Counted from the stretch's first letter, positions 41,365 to 51,770 are shown. The stretch: 64,000 nt of DNA from an uncultured Acidiferrobacteraceae bacterium (GCA_913009895.1 CAJVXY010000003.1:1-64000); one strand, 5' to 3'. Notes: a model not told the origin generated them from the letters alone. Numbers and translations: made by a program.

Positions 41365-41531
41365 GGGGTTTCCGTATAATTAAAGAGTTGTGCCACCACT
41401 TTTAAGTATAGTTGAGGAAATCAGGGTTGGCATGGCAAACCCCGTAAAAAATAGCCAGTCAGTTCAGTGACTTTTGTTATCCTGTTGATCAAGGTGGTTA
41501 ATTTACCCGGAATAATATATAAGACTGGATT

Positions 41532-42191
41532 ATGGATCATAATTTTTGGCATCAACGCTGGCAGCAGGAAAAAATCGGTTTTCATTTGGCGGAGACTAAC
41601 CCGCTGCTCGTAAAATATGGATCAGGTCTGGGCTTGTCACGAGGCGATGAAGTATTCGTCCCATTGTGCGGGAAAAGTCTGGATATGATCTGGCTACGTG
41701 AACAGGGATTCTCTGTTGTCGGAATTGAGGTCAGTGATCTTGCGCTAAAATCATTTTTTGAGAGCAATAAAATTCCCTGCCGTAACTTGCAGGCTGGGGA
41801 GTTTAATATTTACCAGGCAAACGGTTACATGCTCTATAGCGGGGATTTTTTTGCCCTGAATGCAGCCGTCATCCAGTCATGCAAACTTGTTTATGACCGG
41901 GCTTCGCTCGTTGCCTTCCCTAAAGAAATGCGCACGCAGTATGTCCATCACTTGCTCAGTATTATTCCAGCCGAGGCACCGATATTTTTAATTACGCTGG
42001 AATACCCCCAGGAGCAAATGCAAGGCCCGCCGTTTTCGGTACCAAAGTCCGAAGTCGAATCACTCTTTGGCGATCGTTATAAGCTGGAGATATTGAGCGA
42101 AAAAGAAGTACTTGCTGATCACGATCACTTTCGGCAAGAGGGCCTGACCAGCTTACTGGAAACAGCAATATTGCTGACACCCATTAATTAA
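41532..42191 (+). CDS. tpm: Thiopurine S-methyltransferase
   Basis: FWHQRWQQEKIGFHLAETNPLL; VFVPLCGKSLDMIWLREQGFSVVGIEVS. Confidence 0.94.
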   Translation: MDHNFWHQRWQQEKIGFHLAETNPLLVKYGSGLGLSRGDEVFVPLCGKSLDMIWLREQGFSVVGIEVSDLALKSFFESNKIPCRNLQAGEFNIYQANGYMLYSGDFFALNAAVIQSCKLVYDRASLVAFPKEMRTQYVHHLLSIIPAEAPIFLITLEYPQEQMQGPPFSVPKSEVESLFGDRYKLEILSEKEVLADHDHFRQEGLTSLLETAILLTPIN

Positions 42192-42437
42192 ACCGATGTA
42201 ATTTCTTAACCGCCTGTTTTCCCCTTCCTTTTACACTCCTGTTTTACTTAAAAAAAACTGAAATCAGCGCCAATAATTTCGGAATTGGCGTATTTATTGC
42301 AAGGAATTATTAACTTAATAAGTTTCGTGCCGTGGGTGGCGTAATGTGACTCGCGGTGATTTTTTGCGGGTATGAATCAGCTTATTAAAATCAAATACTT
42401 GTGAGTGAACCTTCATTTACAGGATTAAGGAAAATAC

Positions 42438-44465
42438 ATGACTGAGTTCCAGCTCGAAAAAGTCCAGGAACTGACCACCGACCAAATGGGGCGGCTCAAG
42501 CGTACCAGTGCCTTTGAAATGGGTCGTCGTAGTGCGACAGCGGCCCTGAGTTGCTTCGCAGCACTAGGTGTATTGGCGTTTATGTCTCCCTATGCCAGCG
42601 AGTATCCGAAGTTGATTTATTCGGCCTTTGTCCTGTTTATATTCACATACCTGACCAGCCTGGCACTGGTCCAGCGTTTTGAGACTATCTATGATGCCAA
42701 TCCCCGTCTTTGGCACTTGCTTAAATCTATTGCCGTGGTCGTGACCGCCGCAACCTGGGGCGTAGTGAGCGCCATGGCTATTTATCTTTACCCGGATTCC
42801 TGGATTTCATTACTTGCAGCCGTAATTACGGTGGCTATGTGTGCCGGCGGTATGTATAGCCTGGGTATGAAATTGACATTATTGGATAGTTTTTTAGTCG
42901 CCATGTTGTTGCCCAATATTATTGTCGGTCTCACGATTGGTGGTACATCAGGTACGGTACTGGGATTTATATTTTTTGTTTACCTGGGTTATTGCAGTGC
43001 CCAGGGGCGTAATATTTACCGGGAGTATTGGGAGGCACGAATAAATACCGAGCTGTTGAACGAGGAAACAAAACGCCAGTTGCATAATTTGACCTACCAG
43101 GACAAATTAACCGGCTTGCCCAACAGGGCATTATTTCTTGATCGATTAAATCAGGCCGCCCTGGAAGCGAAACGTGCCGGACATTTTGTGGGTCTCATGA
43201 TCCTGGGTTTGGATCGATTCAAGAAAATTAATGATACCCTCGGTTACCAGTCTGGTGATGAGATATTAAATGTTGTTGCCTATCGTTTACGTGATTGTGT
43301 TCGCGAGAGCGATACCGTGGCCCGATTGGGCGGCGACATATTTGCAGTAGTCCTGCCTGATCCCAGTAACGATCGTGGCTTGGCCAGATTGGCCCAGAAA
43401 ATACTGAATAAGTTGATGCAGCCTGTTGAAGCCAAAGGCCTGGAACTGATTGCCAGCGCCAGTATTGGCTTAACAATTTTTAAACCAGGTTATGTCGGTC
43501 AGGCTGATAAATCTGAGCAGGCCGGCAGTGATATAGCCGGGAACTTGCAGGGTAATGCCGAGGCTGCCATGCTTCGTGCCAAGGAAAAAGGCGGTAACAA
43601 TTACCAGTATTACGAAAAAAGCATGAATGCAAAAGCAATGGAAAGCCTGCAACTGGAGACGCAACTCCGCCGGGCACTGGAGCGCGATGAATTCCTGTTG
43701 CACTACCAGCCCAAGATTGATTTAAGTAGTGGTCTTATTACCGGATTTGAAGCCTTGTTAAGATGGGCGCCAGCCGGTAAGGGCATCGTGCCCCCGGGAA
43801 AATTTATCCCGATGCTGGAAGATACTGGTCTCATTGTGCCAGTTGGAGAATGGGTATTACGAACTGCATGCATACAAAACAAGGCATGGCAGGATGCTGG
43901 ACACAGTCCCGTTCGAATGGCAGTAAATTTATCGGTACGACAGTTTCGAGAACAGGACATTGCCTACCTGGTAAATAATATTCTTGAGGAAACGGGACTG
44001 GACGCCAAATGGCTAGAGCTCGAGATTACCGAGAGCATGCTGATGGACCATAATGATAAATGTATTCGTATGTTAACTGACCTGAATGACATGGGCGTGC
44101 ACTTAACGATTGATGATTTTGGAACGGGCTATTCATCTCTTGCGTATCTTAAACAATTGCCTGTGGGTACGCTCAAGATTGATCGTTCCTTTGTAAAAGA
44201 TATAACAACTGACCCGAATGATGCCGCGGTAGTCCAGGCGGTGGTTGCCATGGCCCATAATTTACATTTGCGCGTGGTAGCCGAGGGGGCCGAGACTGCC
44301 GAGCAGGCGGTATTTTTGCACAATCAAAGTTGCGATGAGATGCAAGGGTTCTTTTTTAGTCGACCCGTATCAGCCGAAATGGCAGAGCCATTTCTGGAAA
44401 AAATGCATCAAGACCAGTTGGCAGATTTAATTCCAGGTAATGATGATTCTGCTAAAATAGCCTGA
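42438..44465 (+). CDS. GGDEF-EAL protein with N-terminal TM domain; GGDEF motif degenerate (GGDIF)
   Basis: LTGLPNRALFLDRL...RLGGDIFAVVLPD; GFEALLRWAPAGKG...IDDFGTGYSSLAYLKQLPVGTLKIDRSFV. Confidence 0.93.
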   Translation: MTEFQLEKVQELTTDQMGRLKRTSAFEMGRRSATAALSCFAALGVLAFMSPYASEYPKLIYSAFVLFIFTYLTSLALVQRFETIYDANPRLWHLLKSIAVVVTAATWGVVSAMAIYLYPDSWISLLAAVITVAMCAGGMYSLGMKLTLLDSFLVAMLLPNIIVGLTIGGTSGTVLGFIFFVYLGYCSAQGRNIYREYWEARINTELLNEETKRQLHNLTYQDKLTGLPNRALFLDRLNQAALEAKRAGHFVGLMILGLDRFKKINDTLGYQSGDEILNVVAYRLRDCVRESDTVARLGGDIFAVVLPDPSNDRGLARLAQKILNKLMQPVEAKGLELIASASIGLTIFKPGYVGQADKSEQAGSDIAGNLQGNAEAAMLRAKEKGGNNYQYYEKSMNAKAMESLQLETQLRRALERDEFLLHYQPKIDLSSGLITGFEALLRWAPAGKGIVPPGKFIPMLEDTGLIVPVGEWVLRTACIQNKAWQDAGHSPVRMAVNLSVRQFREQDIAYLVNNILEETGLDAKWLELEITESMLMDHNDKCIRMLTDLNDMGVHLTIDDFGTGYSSLAYLKQLPVGTLKIDRSFVKDITTDPNDAAVVQAVVAMAHNLHLRVVAEGAETAEQAVFLHNQSCDEMQGFFFSRPVSAEMAEPFLEKMHQDQLADLIPGNDDSAKIA

Positions 44466-44617
44466 ACCGTTTTAACCAGATTTGCTGTTTATAATACTGA
44501 TTAATAGTATCTTTTTAACCCACTAAAACCACTTGCAAGCCCCCGCCTCATTTTAGTAGGCATAAGAGTCTATTCCAAATATAATGATTTCCTTTATAAT
44601 GGTGTAACTGATCCGGG

Positions 44618-45082
44618 ATGCCCAGGAAGCCTAAAATGTCAGCACAAGCTAAAGCCGAAGATCTTGCCAAACAAGTCATGCAGGCCATGGCGGAATCTAA
44701 AGCTGCTGAAGCCCGGGCAGTCGTTCTGGGTGAGAAAATGATGAAGGCAGTTGCCCAGGCCAAAGAAGAGGCCAAGGCCGCCCAAAAGGCCCGGACCATT
44801 GTCGAGTATCCCTCCGGGCGTTATGAGTGCGGCCAGTGCGGTCAAAGTGTGCTGATAACCACAGCCACGAACAAGCTCCCTGAGTGCGACAATTGTGGCT
44901 CATATAAGATCAAGGGGCACGAGCCAAAAATCACCAAAATTGAGCCACCAGCCCCAAAAAAGTACAAGGCGGGCATGTACCAATGCAGTGGCTGTGAGAC
45001 CCGGGCGGCTGTCGCCGTGGACACCAATCATCTGCCTGAGTGTGATTATTGTGGCAATAGATTGAAACCGTTGTCGTCCTGA
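44618..45082 (+). CDS. Hypothetical protein with two zinc-ribbon-like motifs
   Basis: YECGQCGQSVLITTATNKLPECDNCGS and MYQCSGCETRAAVAVDTNHLPECDYCGN. Confidence 0.65.
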   Translation: MPRKPKMSAQAKAEDLAKQVMQAMAESKAAEARAVVLGEKMMKAVAQAKEEAKAAQKARTIVEYPSGRYECGQCGQSVLITTATNKLPECDNCGSYKIKGHEPKITKIEPPAPKKYKAGMYQCSGCETRAAVAVDTNHLPECDYCGNRLKPLSS

Positions 45083-45242
45083 CAGGACTCGCCCCGCTTT
45101 AAACCGCTGTACTTCATCGTCGTGTTATTTCACAGCTAACACCCCAATTCAGCCGGATTGCCGGTGGTTTTCGGGGATATCGCCATTCAGCACCCTCACT
45201 AATCCTGCTATAACGGGGCTTTTCCTCGCGTTTATCTGGGCT

Positions 45243-46046
45243 ATGCTTAATTTAACAGTCCCGGGACCAGATGAAATCGAGGATCAGACTATGGCTAACG
45301 TTTTAGATGAAATGGAAGCAGAGTGGCAGGCGTTAATCGACGACGTCAATGAGACCCTGAGTGCAGTGGAGGGCGAGCTTGCCCAGCAGGCCTCCATGAA
45401 TACTGGCTGGCTGCAGGGGCTGCATAACAGCCCGGCTTTTTCAAAACTTAATGCGGACAAGATTGCAGCCATGGTACTGCGACTGGAGGAATTTCCAGTC
45501 AAGATCGGCGATGTGATAGTGCGCCAAAATGAAGTGGGTGATTATTTTTATGTGATCAAGTCGGGAAGGTTTACCGTGTCCCAGAGTAACGGACCCGGCG
45601 ATATAAAATTACTTGCCCAGCTTGGCGAAAACGAGACCTTTGGCGAATCGGCATTAATCAGTGGTGAACCCCGGAACGCCAGTATTTTTGCCGATACAGA
45701 TGGCATCTTGTTACGGTTATCCAAGAATGATTTTGAAGAGCTGATCACAAATACCTCAGTTACTTATGTGACTGCAAACGAGGCAAAAGAGATGTTGAAT
45801 AAAGGCGGCCAGTATCTTGATGTCAGGCGCAATGGTGCTGGCAAGGTGGGCCAAATTCCCGGCGCCATTGAAATTCCCATTAACCGTTTGCGCGATCTTT
45901 ATAAATGTCTTGAGAAGGACCAGAAATATATGATTTTTTGTCAGGATGGCAAACACAGTGACCTGGCTGCCTATTTGCTGGGACAAAAAGGTTACGATGT
46001 AGTGGTTGTAGAGGGCGGTTTATCCCAATTGTCTGACGCCGCCTGA
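45243..46046 (+). CDS. Cyclic nucleotide-binding domain plus rhodanese domain protein
   Basis: VGDYFYVIKSGRFTV...FGESALISGEPRNASIFA (cNBD); LDVRRNGAGKVGQIPGAIEIP...MIFCQDGKHSDLAAYLL (rhodanese Cys present). Confidence 0.85.
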   Translation: MLNLTVPGPDEIEDQTMANVLDEMEAEWQALIDDVNETLSAVEGELAQQASMNTGWLQGLHNSPAFSKLNADKIAAMVLRLEEFPVKIGDVIVRQNEVGDYFYVIKSGRFTVSQSNGPGDIKLLAQLGENETFGESALISGEPRNASIFADTDGILLRLSKNDFEELITNTSVTYVTANEAKEMLNKGGQYLDVRRNGAGKVGQIPGAIEIPINRLRDLYKCLEKDQKYMIFCQDGKHSDLAAYLLGQKGYDVVVVEGGLSQLSDAA

Positions 46047-46143
46047 CCGCAATTTTATTTATAACTCACTAACAAATATTCAGTGTACTGGCCTGAATAG
46101 TTTGGGTAGGATGCGACTACTTTCCTGAACTGATGGCCTTGTT

Positions 46144-46521
46144 ATGAATAATTTAATGGCAGTATTGCTAAATGATATCGCACAATTGGAGTATGACCGT
46201 AATAAACCCTTGTCCGACTACCAGACAACCTATCTTGAAAAGATGGACAAAAAAATGGATGCGGGCATTGAGCTTGACGGACAGCACATCGAAAATCCTG
46301 ACGTCAATCAAAGGGCCCAGTTCATCACGGCAAATCTTTTACATGCCATTAAAAACAGCGATGAATCCATGTCAGCTGCCTTGTGTAGCTACCTTGCCGA
46401 CCGTTTACCTGACCTGAAACAGGTCAAAATTACCGAGAACGAAGAGAAGGTCACCATTGACCTGGTATTTAATGAAGATTATGTCAAACAGGTAGCAGTT
46501 GATCTTCCTAAACTACACTGA
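46144..46521 (+). CDS. Conserved hypothetical protein
   Basis: 125-aa ORF in the correct context; no domain recognised. Confidence 0.55.
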   Translation: MNNLMAVLLNDIAQLEYDRNKPLSDYQTTYLEKMDKKMDAGIELDGQHIENPDVNQRAQFITANLLHAIKNSDESMSAALCSYLADRLPDLKQVKITENEEKVTIDLVFNEDYVKQVAVDLPKLH

Positions 46522-46542
46522 TTTTATTAAATCTTTCAACCC

Positions 46543-47166
46543 ATGAAAGAAAATCGAATACTCTGGTATGTTGCCGATCCCATGTGTTCCTGGTGCTGGG
46601 GATTTAGCCCCGTAATAAATGCAATCAAGGAAAAATTCGGGGAAGAATTAAAAATTTCACTGTTACTGGGTGGGTTGCAACCTGGCACAACTGTGCCTGT
46701 GTCTGCTGATAGTCGCGATGAAATTTTGCATCACTGGCATGATGTCCATGCACGAACCGGGCAACCGTTTTTGTTTGATAGTGCCATGCCAGAGGGTTTT
46801 ATCTATGATACCGAGCCGCCCAGCCGGGCGGTGTTGGCGCTGGCAGATATTTTACCCGAACAAACTTTCCGGTATTTTACCGCCTTACAAGAAGCCTTTT
46901 ACGCAAAACAAATGGATATCACCCGGGAAGATATCCTGGTTGAGTTGTTGGCAGGCTACGACATAAAACCGGACGTCTTCAGGGCGTTATTTAAGTCAGA
47001 TGAAATAAAGCAGAAAACAAAAGCGCATTTTTCCCGGGCCCGCCAGGCTGGTATTCGTGGGTTTCCAACCTGTGTCTTGCAAGATGAAACAAACCATCAA
47101 TTGTTATGCAGCGGTTATCGCTCATATGAAGAACTCCAGCCCGAGATTGAAACCTGGTTGGCCTGA
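46543..47166 (+). CDS. DsbA-family thioredoxin-fold protein (FrnE-like)
   Basis: WYVADPMCSWCWGFSPVI; GIRGFPTCVLQ. Confidence 0.88.
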   Translation: MKENRILWYVADPMCSWCWGFSPVINAIKEKFGEELKISLLLGGLQPGTTVPVSADSRDEILHHWHDVHARTGQPFLFDSAMPEGFIYDTEPPSRAVLALADILPEQTFRYFTALQEAFYAKQMDITREDILVELLAGYDIKPDVFRALFKSDEIKQKTKAHFSRARQAGIRGFPTCVLQDETNHQLLCSGYRSYEELQPEIETWLA

Positions 47167-47175
47167 ATAAATAAT

Positions 47176-47457
47176 ATGGCAGTACCTGGATCAACACCCA
47201 TGAAAGCCACAAAATTAACACCTGCCGTGTTGCAAGCCGCAGACATGCTTGGTCTCTATGGTGCCGAGTTGGCACGAATACTTAATGTTTTATGTAGCGA
47301 TATTGGTTTAATGACAAATGGTAAAAAATTACTGGAAACCGGAACCGAAACCCGGGAGCGCAGCATTTGTTTCCTGGAATTTTATGAACTGTTGGGAAAA
47401 ACACTGGGCGATGATGAAGTGGCCATGTATCACTGGTTGCGGGCCGAACACAAATAG
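47176..47457 (+). CDS. Possible DUF2384 (MbcA/ParS/Xre-like) antitoxin-type protein
   Basis: YGAELARILNVLCSDIGLMTNGKKLLETG...FLEFYELLGKTLGDDEVAMYHWLRAEHK. Confidence 0.45.
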   Translation: MAVPGSTPMKATKLTPAVLQAADMLGLYGAELARILNVLCSDIGLMTNGKKLLETGTETRERSICFLEFYELLGKTLGDDEVAMYHWLRAEHK

Positions 47458-47489
47458 CTAAAAAGAACACCGTTGCTGGAGATGGTTGA

Positions 47490-47903
47490 TTACGATGGCC
47501 TTAATAATGTGATTAACTGCCTTGCAAGTGGCTGCAGTTGCTGATCAAGTAACCAGAGTTCATGGTTATCCTGTAGCGGGAAGGGCAGGCGCTCATTTAT
47601 TTTCAGTATTTTCCGGTAAAGCACATCACCTTGTGCCGCCATTCTTGTGTAGTCTTCTGACTGATAAACGCGACCATATTTAATGCCCCGGGTGGTCCAT
47701 GTGGCATAGCGTATTTCGCTAACCTGAATTTTTTTTGAAGGGTGATGTTTGCCATGGACATCGGATAACAAGGACTCATTCTTTACATAAATATCCCAAC
47801 GAACGCCATCGGTAGTGACGGCTTCGGCAGCTTTATATTTAATCACATTAATAATACCGCGAAACGGGTTTAGCATTCGCTGGCCATAACACAGGATATC
47901 CAT
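47490..47903 (-). CDS. Conserved hypothetical protein
   Basis: 137-aa ORF, no recognised domain. Confidence 0.55.
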   Translation of the reverse strand: MDILCYGQRMLNPFRGIINVIKYKAAEAVTTDGVRWDIYVKNESLLSDVHGKHHPSKKIQVSEIRYATWTTRGIKYGRVYQSEDYTRMAAQGDVLYRKILKINERLPFPLQDNHELWLLDQQLQPLARQLITLLRPS

Positions 47904-47939
47904 AAACCAAGTTTAGCCAGGTCCGGGGCCGGAAAACAA

Positions 47940-48521
47940 TCAATTATAAAAAATATGTTTGCCAATTCTGGCGACAGGCTTTTTCTTTTTTGACCAGGAC
48001 GGACGGATGTAGTTTGCGTGGTAAAACAACGCGTCACGTGTCTTTGATTTATCTGTTCCAGTGTAGGCAGATTCAGCAATATTCCAGGCCTGTTGCCATG
48101 TTTTTGATTTTTTAGAAGGACGGGAATCAAGCTCTGTCCATGAAAATGCACTTACGTAACGTTGCCGACGTTTATCCCAATTTTTTTGAAAAACTACAGC
48201 ACATATATCATCTGGATAATGTTTTGATTTGGCACGATTCAGGGTAACCCGGGCCACTGCATATTGACCTGCTTTAGGTTCTCCGCGCGCTTCGTGGTAA
48301 ACATTGAGCGCCAGACAGGTGAGATCTTTTGTGACCCTGACATCATCAAGGGATGAGAAAACTACCGAAACCAGTAGACCGCTGACAAGCACCACAACTG
48401 ATGAAACAATCAGGGGAATTTTTGATCGGGTATGCCAGTAGACAAACAACCTGAATCGAAAATCAGTAATCGGTTTCATGTAATTTATCGAATAAATATA
48501 ATTGTATAATTTTGCAATCAT
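47940..48521 (-). CDS. SleB-like cell wall hydrolase
   Basis: LTCLALNVYHEARGEPKAGQYAVARVTLNRAKSKHYPDDICAVVFQ. Confidence 0.92.
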   Translation of the reverse strand: MIAKLYNYIYSINYMKPITDFRFRLFVYWHTRSKIPLIVSSVVVLVSGLLVSVVFSSLDDVRVTKDLTCLALNVYHEARGEPKAGQYAVARVTLNRAKSKHYPDDICAVVFQKNWDKRRQRYVSAFSWTELDSRPSKKSKTWQQAWNIAESAYTGTDKSKTRDALFYHANYIRPSWSKKKKPVARIGKHIFYN

Positions 48522-48640
48522 ACCTATATATTTAGTAGCAATATGCCGGTTATCAATATTTTAATGGCTTAGTGGCGAGATAAATCTGATTAATGGCGCG
48601 AATAGCGAGTCACCAAGATCGGGGAATGGGAGCCAGGTTT

Positions 48641-50113
48641 TCAGGATGAACAGCTTACCTGGAGGTTGTCAGCCCATGCTGGCGCTGGCCCAGTGTAATG
48701 ATTGTGGCTGGCATGCTCAGCAAAGGGATTGTGTAAAATTTTAATGAGATCATCTATCTCGGAAAAATCATCGTTTGTTGCCTTGTCTATCGCAACCTGC
48801 GCCATGTAGTTACGTAATATATATTTTGGATTGATGCCGAGCATAAAATCCTGCCTTTCTGTATCTGATTGCGTATTATTGCCCAACAATTTTTTATACG
48901 ACTGTATCCATTTTGCAGCTTCATCACTATTGTTTAATAAACTTAAAAATGATTTTTCATTAGACGTTGTATTTTGACTGACACGACATAATGCGCGAAA
49001 TGTATTGGTATAATCAGCTTGATTATTTTGCATCATCACCATCAGCTGGTTTTGTAAAACCTGTATTTCATCACTGGTTTCAGAAAAACCCAGTTTATTG
49101 GCCATTAAAAAATGATAGTGTGACAGGAATTGTGACTGGTAAGTGGCCAGCACTGCTTTGGCTGCTTCTACCTCCATCAAGGGTAATAACGCCTGTGCCA
49201 GGCAGCTAAGATTAAATAAACCAATCTCGGGTTGTTTGTTAAAAGCATATCTACCCGCATGGTCGGAGTGATTGCAAATGTAATCAGGGTTGTAGGTCTC
49301 CATAAAACCAAAAGGCCCATAGTCCAGGGTTAAGCCGAGGATGGACATGTTGTCTGAATTCATCACGCCATGGGAAAAACCCACTGCCTGCCATTGGGCA
49401 ATCAACCTGGCTGTTCGCTGTGTCACTGCTACCAGCAAAGCAAGATAAGGATTGTCCAGGGTAGCTAGATCCGGATAATGATGTTCAATTATATAATCGG
49501 CCAGGATGCGAATATCATCATGTTGATTTCGGTAATAAAAAATTTCGAATGACCCGAAACGAACATGGGACTGGGCAAGCCGGGTGAGCATGGTGGCCGT
49601 TTCAACCTGTTCACGATAAACCTCGTCTTTACTACCGACAAGACACAATGCCCGGGTAGTCGGAATGCCCAGGCCAAACATTGCCTCACTACAGAGATAC
49701 TCCCTGATACTTGATCGCAAGACGGCACGGCCGTCACCGTTTCTTGAGTAGGGCGTGACACCACTGCCTTTTAGCTGGATCTCCCAACGATCCCCCTTGC
49801 TACTGGTTGCTTCGCCCAGCAGGATGGCGCGACCATCGCCTAATTGGGGCACGTAATGTCCAAACTGGTGGCCTGCATACAACATGGCCAGGGGCTTGCT
49901 CTTCTTTAGGGTGGACTTGCCACTAAATATATCGGCAATAAATTGCGCATGTTGATTGTCATAATCCAGATCAATTAATTTACCTGCTGCCGTATTAAAG
50001 TGAATGAGTTGTGCGTTTGTATCAAATGGTGTCGGCGATACCAAAGAATAAAAACTGTCTGGTAATTCTGCAAATGAATTGGAAAAATTTAGCGTTTCTA
50101 GTGAGTCTTTCAT
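48641..50113 (-). CDS. selO: SelO-family protein adenylyltransferase (YdiU)
   Basis: YAGHQFGHYVPQLGDGRAILLGE; GSGVTPYSRNGDGRAVLRSSIREYLCSEAM; GVMNSDNMSILGLTLDYGPFGFM. Confidence 0.97.
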   Translation of the reverse strand: MKDSLETLNFSNSFAELPDSFYSLVSPTPFDTNAQLIHFNTAAGKLIDLDYDNQHAQFIADIFSGKSTLKKSKPLAMLYAGHQFGHYVPQLGDGRAILLGEATSSKGDRWEIQLKGSGVTPYSRNGDGRAVLRSSIREYLCSEAMFGLGIPTTRALCLVGSKDEVYREQVETATMLTRLAQSHVRFGSFEIFYYRNQHDDIRILADYIIEHHYPDLATLDNPYLALLVAVTQRTARLIAQWQAVGFSHGVMNSDNMSILGLTLDYGPFGFMETYNPDYICNHSDHAGRYAFNKQPEIGLFNLSCLAQALLPLMEVEAAKAVLATYQSQFLSHYHFLMANKLGFSETSDEIQVLQNQLMVMMQNNQADYTNTFRALCRVSQNTTSNEKSFLSLLNNSDEAAKWIQSYKKLLGNNTQSDTERQDFMLGINPKYILRNYMAQVAIDKATNDDFSEIDDLIKILHNPFAEHASHNHYTGPAPAWADNLQVSCSS

Positions 50114-50289
50114 AGGCTGGACATGATAGTTTCTATTGGCTTATTGTAGTAAATAAGTGGATAAAAGTTACCCGTGATTTAACGTGGATATCCAGGATTG
50201 ATTAATATTATTGAATTCCGGTAATAAGCTGGTGATTATCGGGTTATAATAAGCAGCGATAACAACTGCAGGACTAGAGGTAGTGCCTC

Positions 50290-50490
50290 ATGGAATCCCG
50301 TTTTACAGATATTGAGATACGACTGACCCATCAGGAGGCTGCAATTGAGGCCCTGACTCAAGCCAGCCTTGAGCAACAACAAAAAATTGAGCATGTACTC
50401 GGCCAGTTGCAAGACATCAGAATATTGCTGCAACAAATGGCGCCGTCGGAAACTGGCTCACTGGAAGATGAACCACCACCACACTATTAA
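50290..50490 (+). CDS. slyX: SlyX protein
   Basis: ESRFTDIEIRLTHQEAAIEALTQ...PPPHY C-terminus. Confidence 0.88.
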   Translation: MESRFTDIEIRLTHQEAAIEALTQASLEQQQKIEHVLGQLQDIRILLQQMAPSETGSLEDEPPPHY

Positions 50491-50491
50491 G

Positions 50492-50518
50492 TCTGTACCA
50501 ATTGGTACAGATAATTTT
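50492..50518 (+). terminator. 20-bp perfect palindrome followed by T-tract, likely slyX terminator (or operator)
   Basis: TCTGTACCAATTGGTACAGA then TAATTTTTTT. Confidence 0.6.
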
Positions 50519-50661
50519 TTTCTGAACTATCTTCAAATTAAACCCCATTGCAAAGAGGGTCTGATCGGTGCATCCTGTTTCCCGGCAGTCCGAAAATCTG
50601 GTTACTAAGTCAGTAAGTCAGTCAGACAATAAAAATCTGAGTTCATAACAGGAGGCGTTTC

Positions 50662-51585
50662 ATGAATAAAATCATTGTACAGTTGGCGTTGGTTATTTTT
50701 ATTTCCAGTATATTTTCTCTTACTGCCCAGGCCGCAGAAAAATTCAAACCTTTTATTCTGGCCTCAAACAACGCAGGAGATTTCACAAAAAAAATTGCCT
50801 CTACCAGGTCCGCACTTGTAAAAGCAGGCTTTGAGATAGCCGGTGAGTACTCACCTTATAAAGGGGCACATATAATTGTGGTAACAAATGACTTGTTAAA
50901 AAAAGCAGCAGCGACAAACCCACGAGCTGGTTATATTGTAGCGCAACGGGTTGCCTTGACCTTGCTCAATAACAAAATACAGGTCTCCTATACCAATCCT
51001 GTTTATATGGCCGCGGCCTACCGGGTAAAAACTGATCTTGGTCCTGTTAACAGTCAGCTTGGTAAGGCCCTTGGACACAAACAAATGTTTGGTCCAGCCG
51101 AAGGTTTAACGTTAAAAGAAGCTGGTAAATACCACTACCTGTTTGGCATGGAATATTTTACTGATCCAGTATCGTTGGCTGAACACCCAAATAAAAAGAT
51201 TGCAAATAAAATAGTAGAAAAGAATCTGGCTGACAATAAAGGTGGCGCCTTTAAGGTTTACCGAATTGATATTCCGGGAACCAAGCAAACTTTATTCGGT
51301 GTTGGCATGAAGACCCCAAAAGGAAAGACTAATTCCCCTATGGATGATAAATTTATAATGAGTGAAATTGATTTCAAGCCACTGCGTTCAACGGCTCACT
51401 TGCCCTATGAGTTGTTGGTCAAGGGCGGAAAGGTTGAAGCACTGCACGCCCGGTTCCGTATCGCTATCAATTTTCCGGACCTCAGCATGATGGGCGCCAA
51501 CAGTTTCATGAATATCATGGCCACGCCTGATGCAATTAATGAAACGCTAACAGAAGTAGCCGGGGGTTCATACGAGGAATACTAG
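50662..51585 (+). CDS. Hypothetical secreted protein (DUF302-like fold possible)
   Basis: Signal peptide MNKIIVQLALVIFISSIFSLTAQAA; 307 aa. Confidence 0.6.
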   Translation: MNKIIVQLALVIFISSIFSLTAQAAEKFKPFILASNNAGDFTKKIASTRSALVKAGFEIAGEYSPYKGAHIIVVTNDLLKKAAATNPRAGYIVAQRVALTLLNNKIQVSYTNPVYMAAAYRVKTDLGPVNSQLGKALGHKQMFGPAEGLTLKEAGKYHYLFGMEYFTDPVSLAEHPNKKIANKIVEKNLADNKGGAFKVYRIDIPGTKQTLFGVGMKTPKGKTNSPMDDKFIMSEIDFKPLRSTAHLPYELLVKGGKVEALHARFRIAINFPDLSMMGANSFMNIMATPDAINETLTEVAGGSYEEY

Positions 51586-51770
51586 CAGCAGGTTATTTGT
51601 TTAAGGCTGTATAGCTGCTTAATTTGAATAAAAACCGGTAAAACAGGATCAATTGCCAGTTGTTGTATTGCTATCCCCAGGATGAAAGGGCACAATGCGC
51701 GCGTTTGTTTTCGGCTACAGTCAGTAGTCGATAATTTTTATAGACGCATAAAATACTTAGAGGCACTTTC

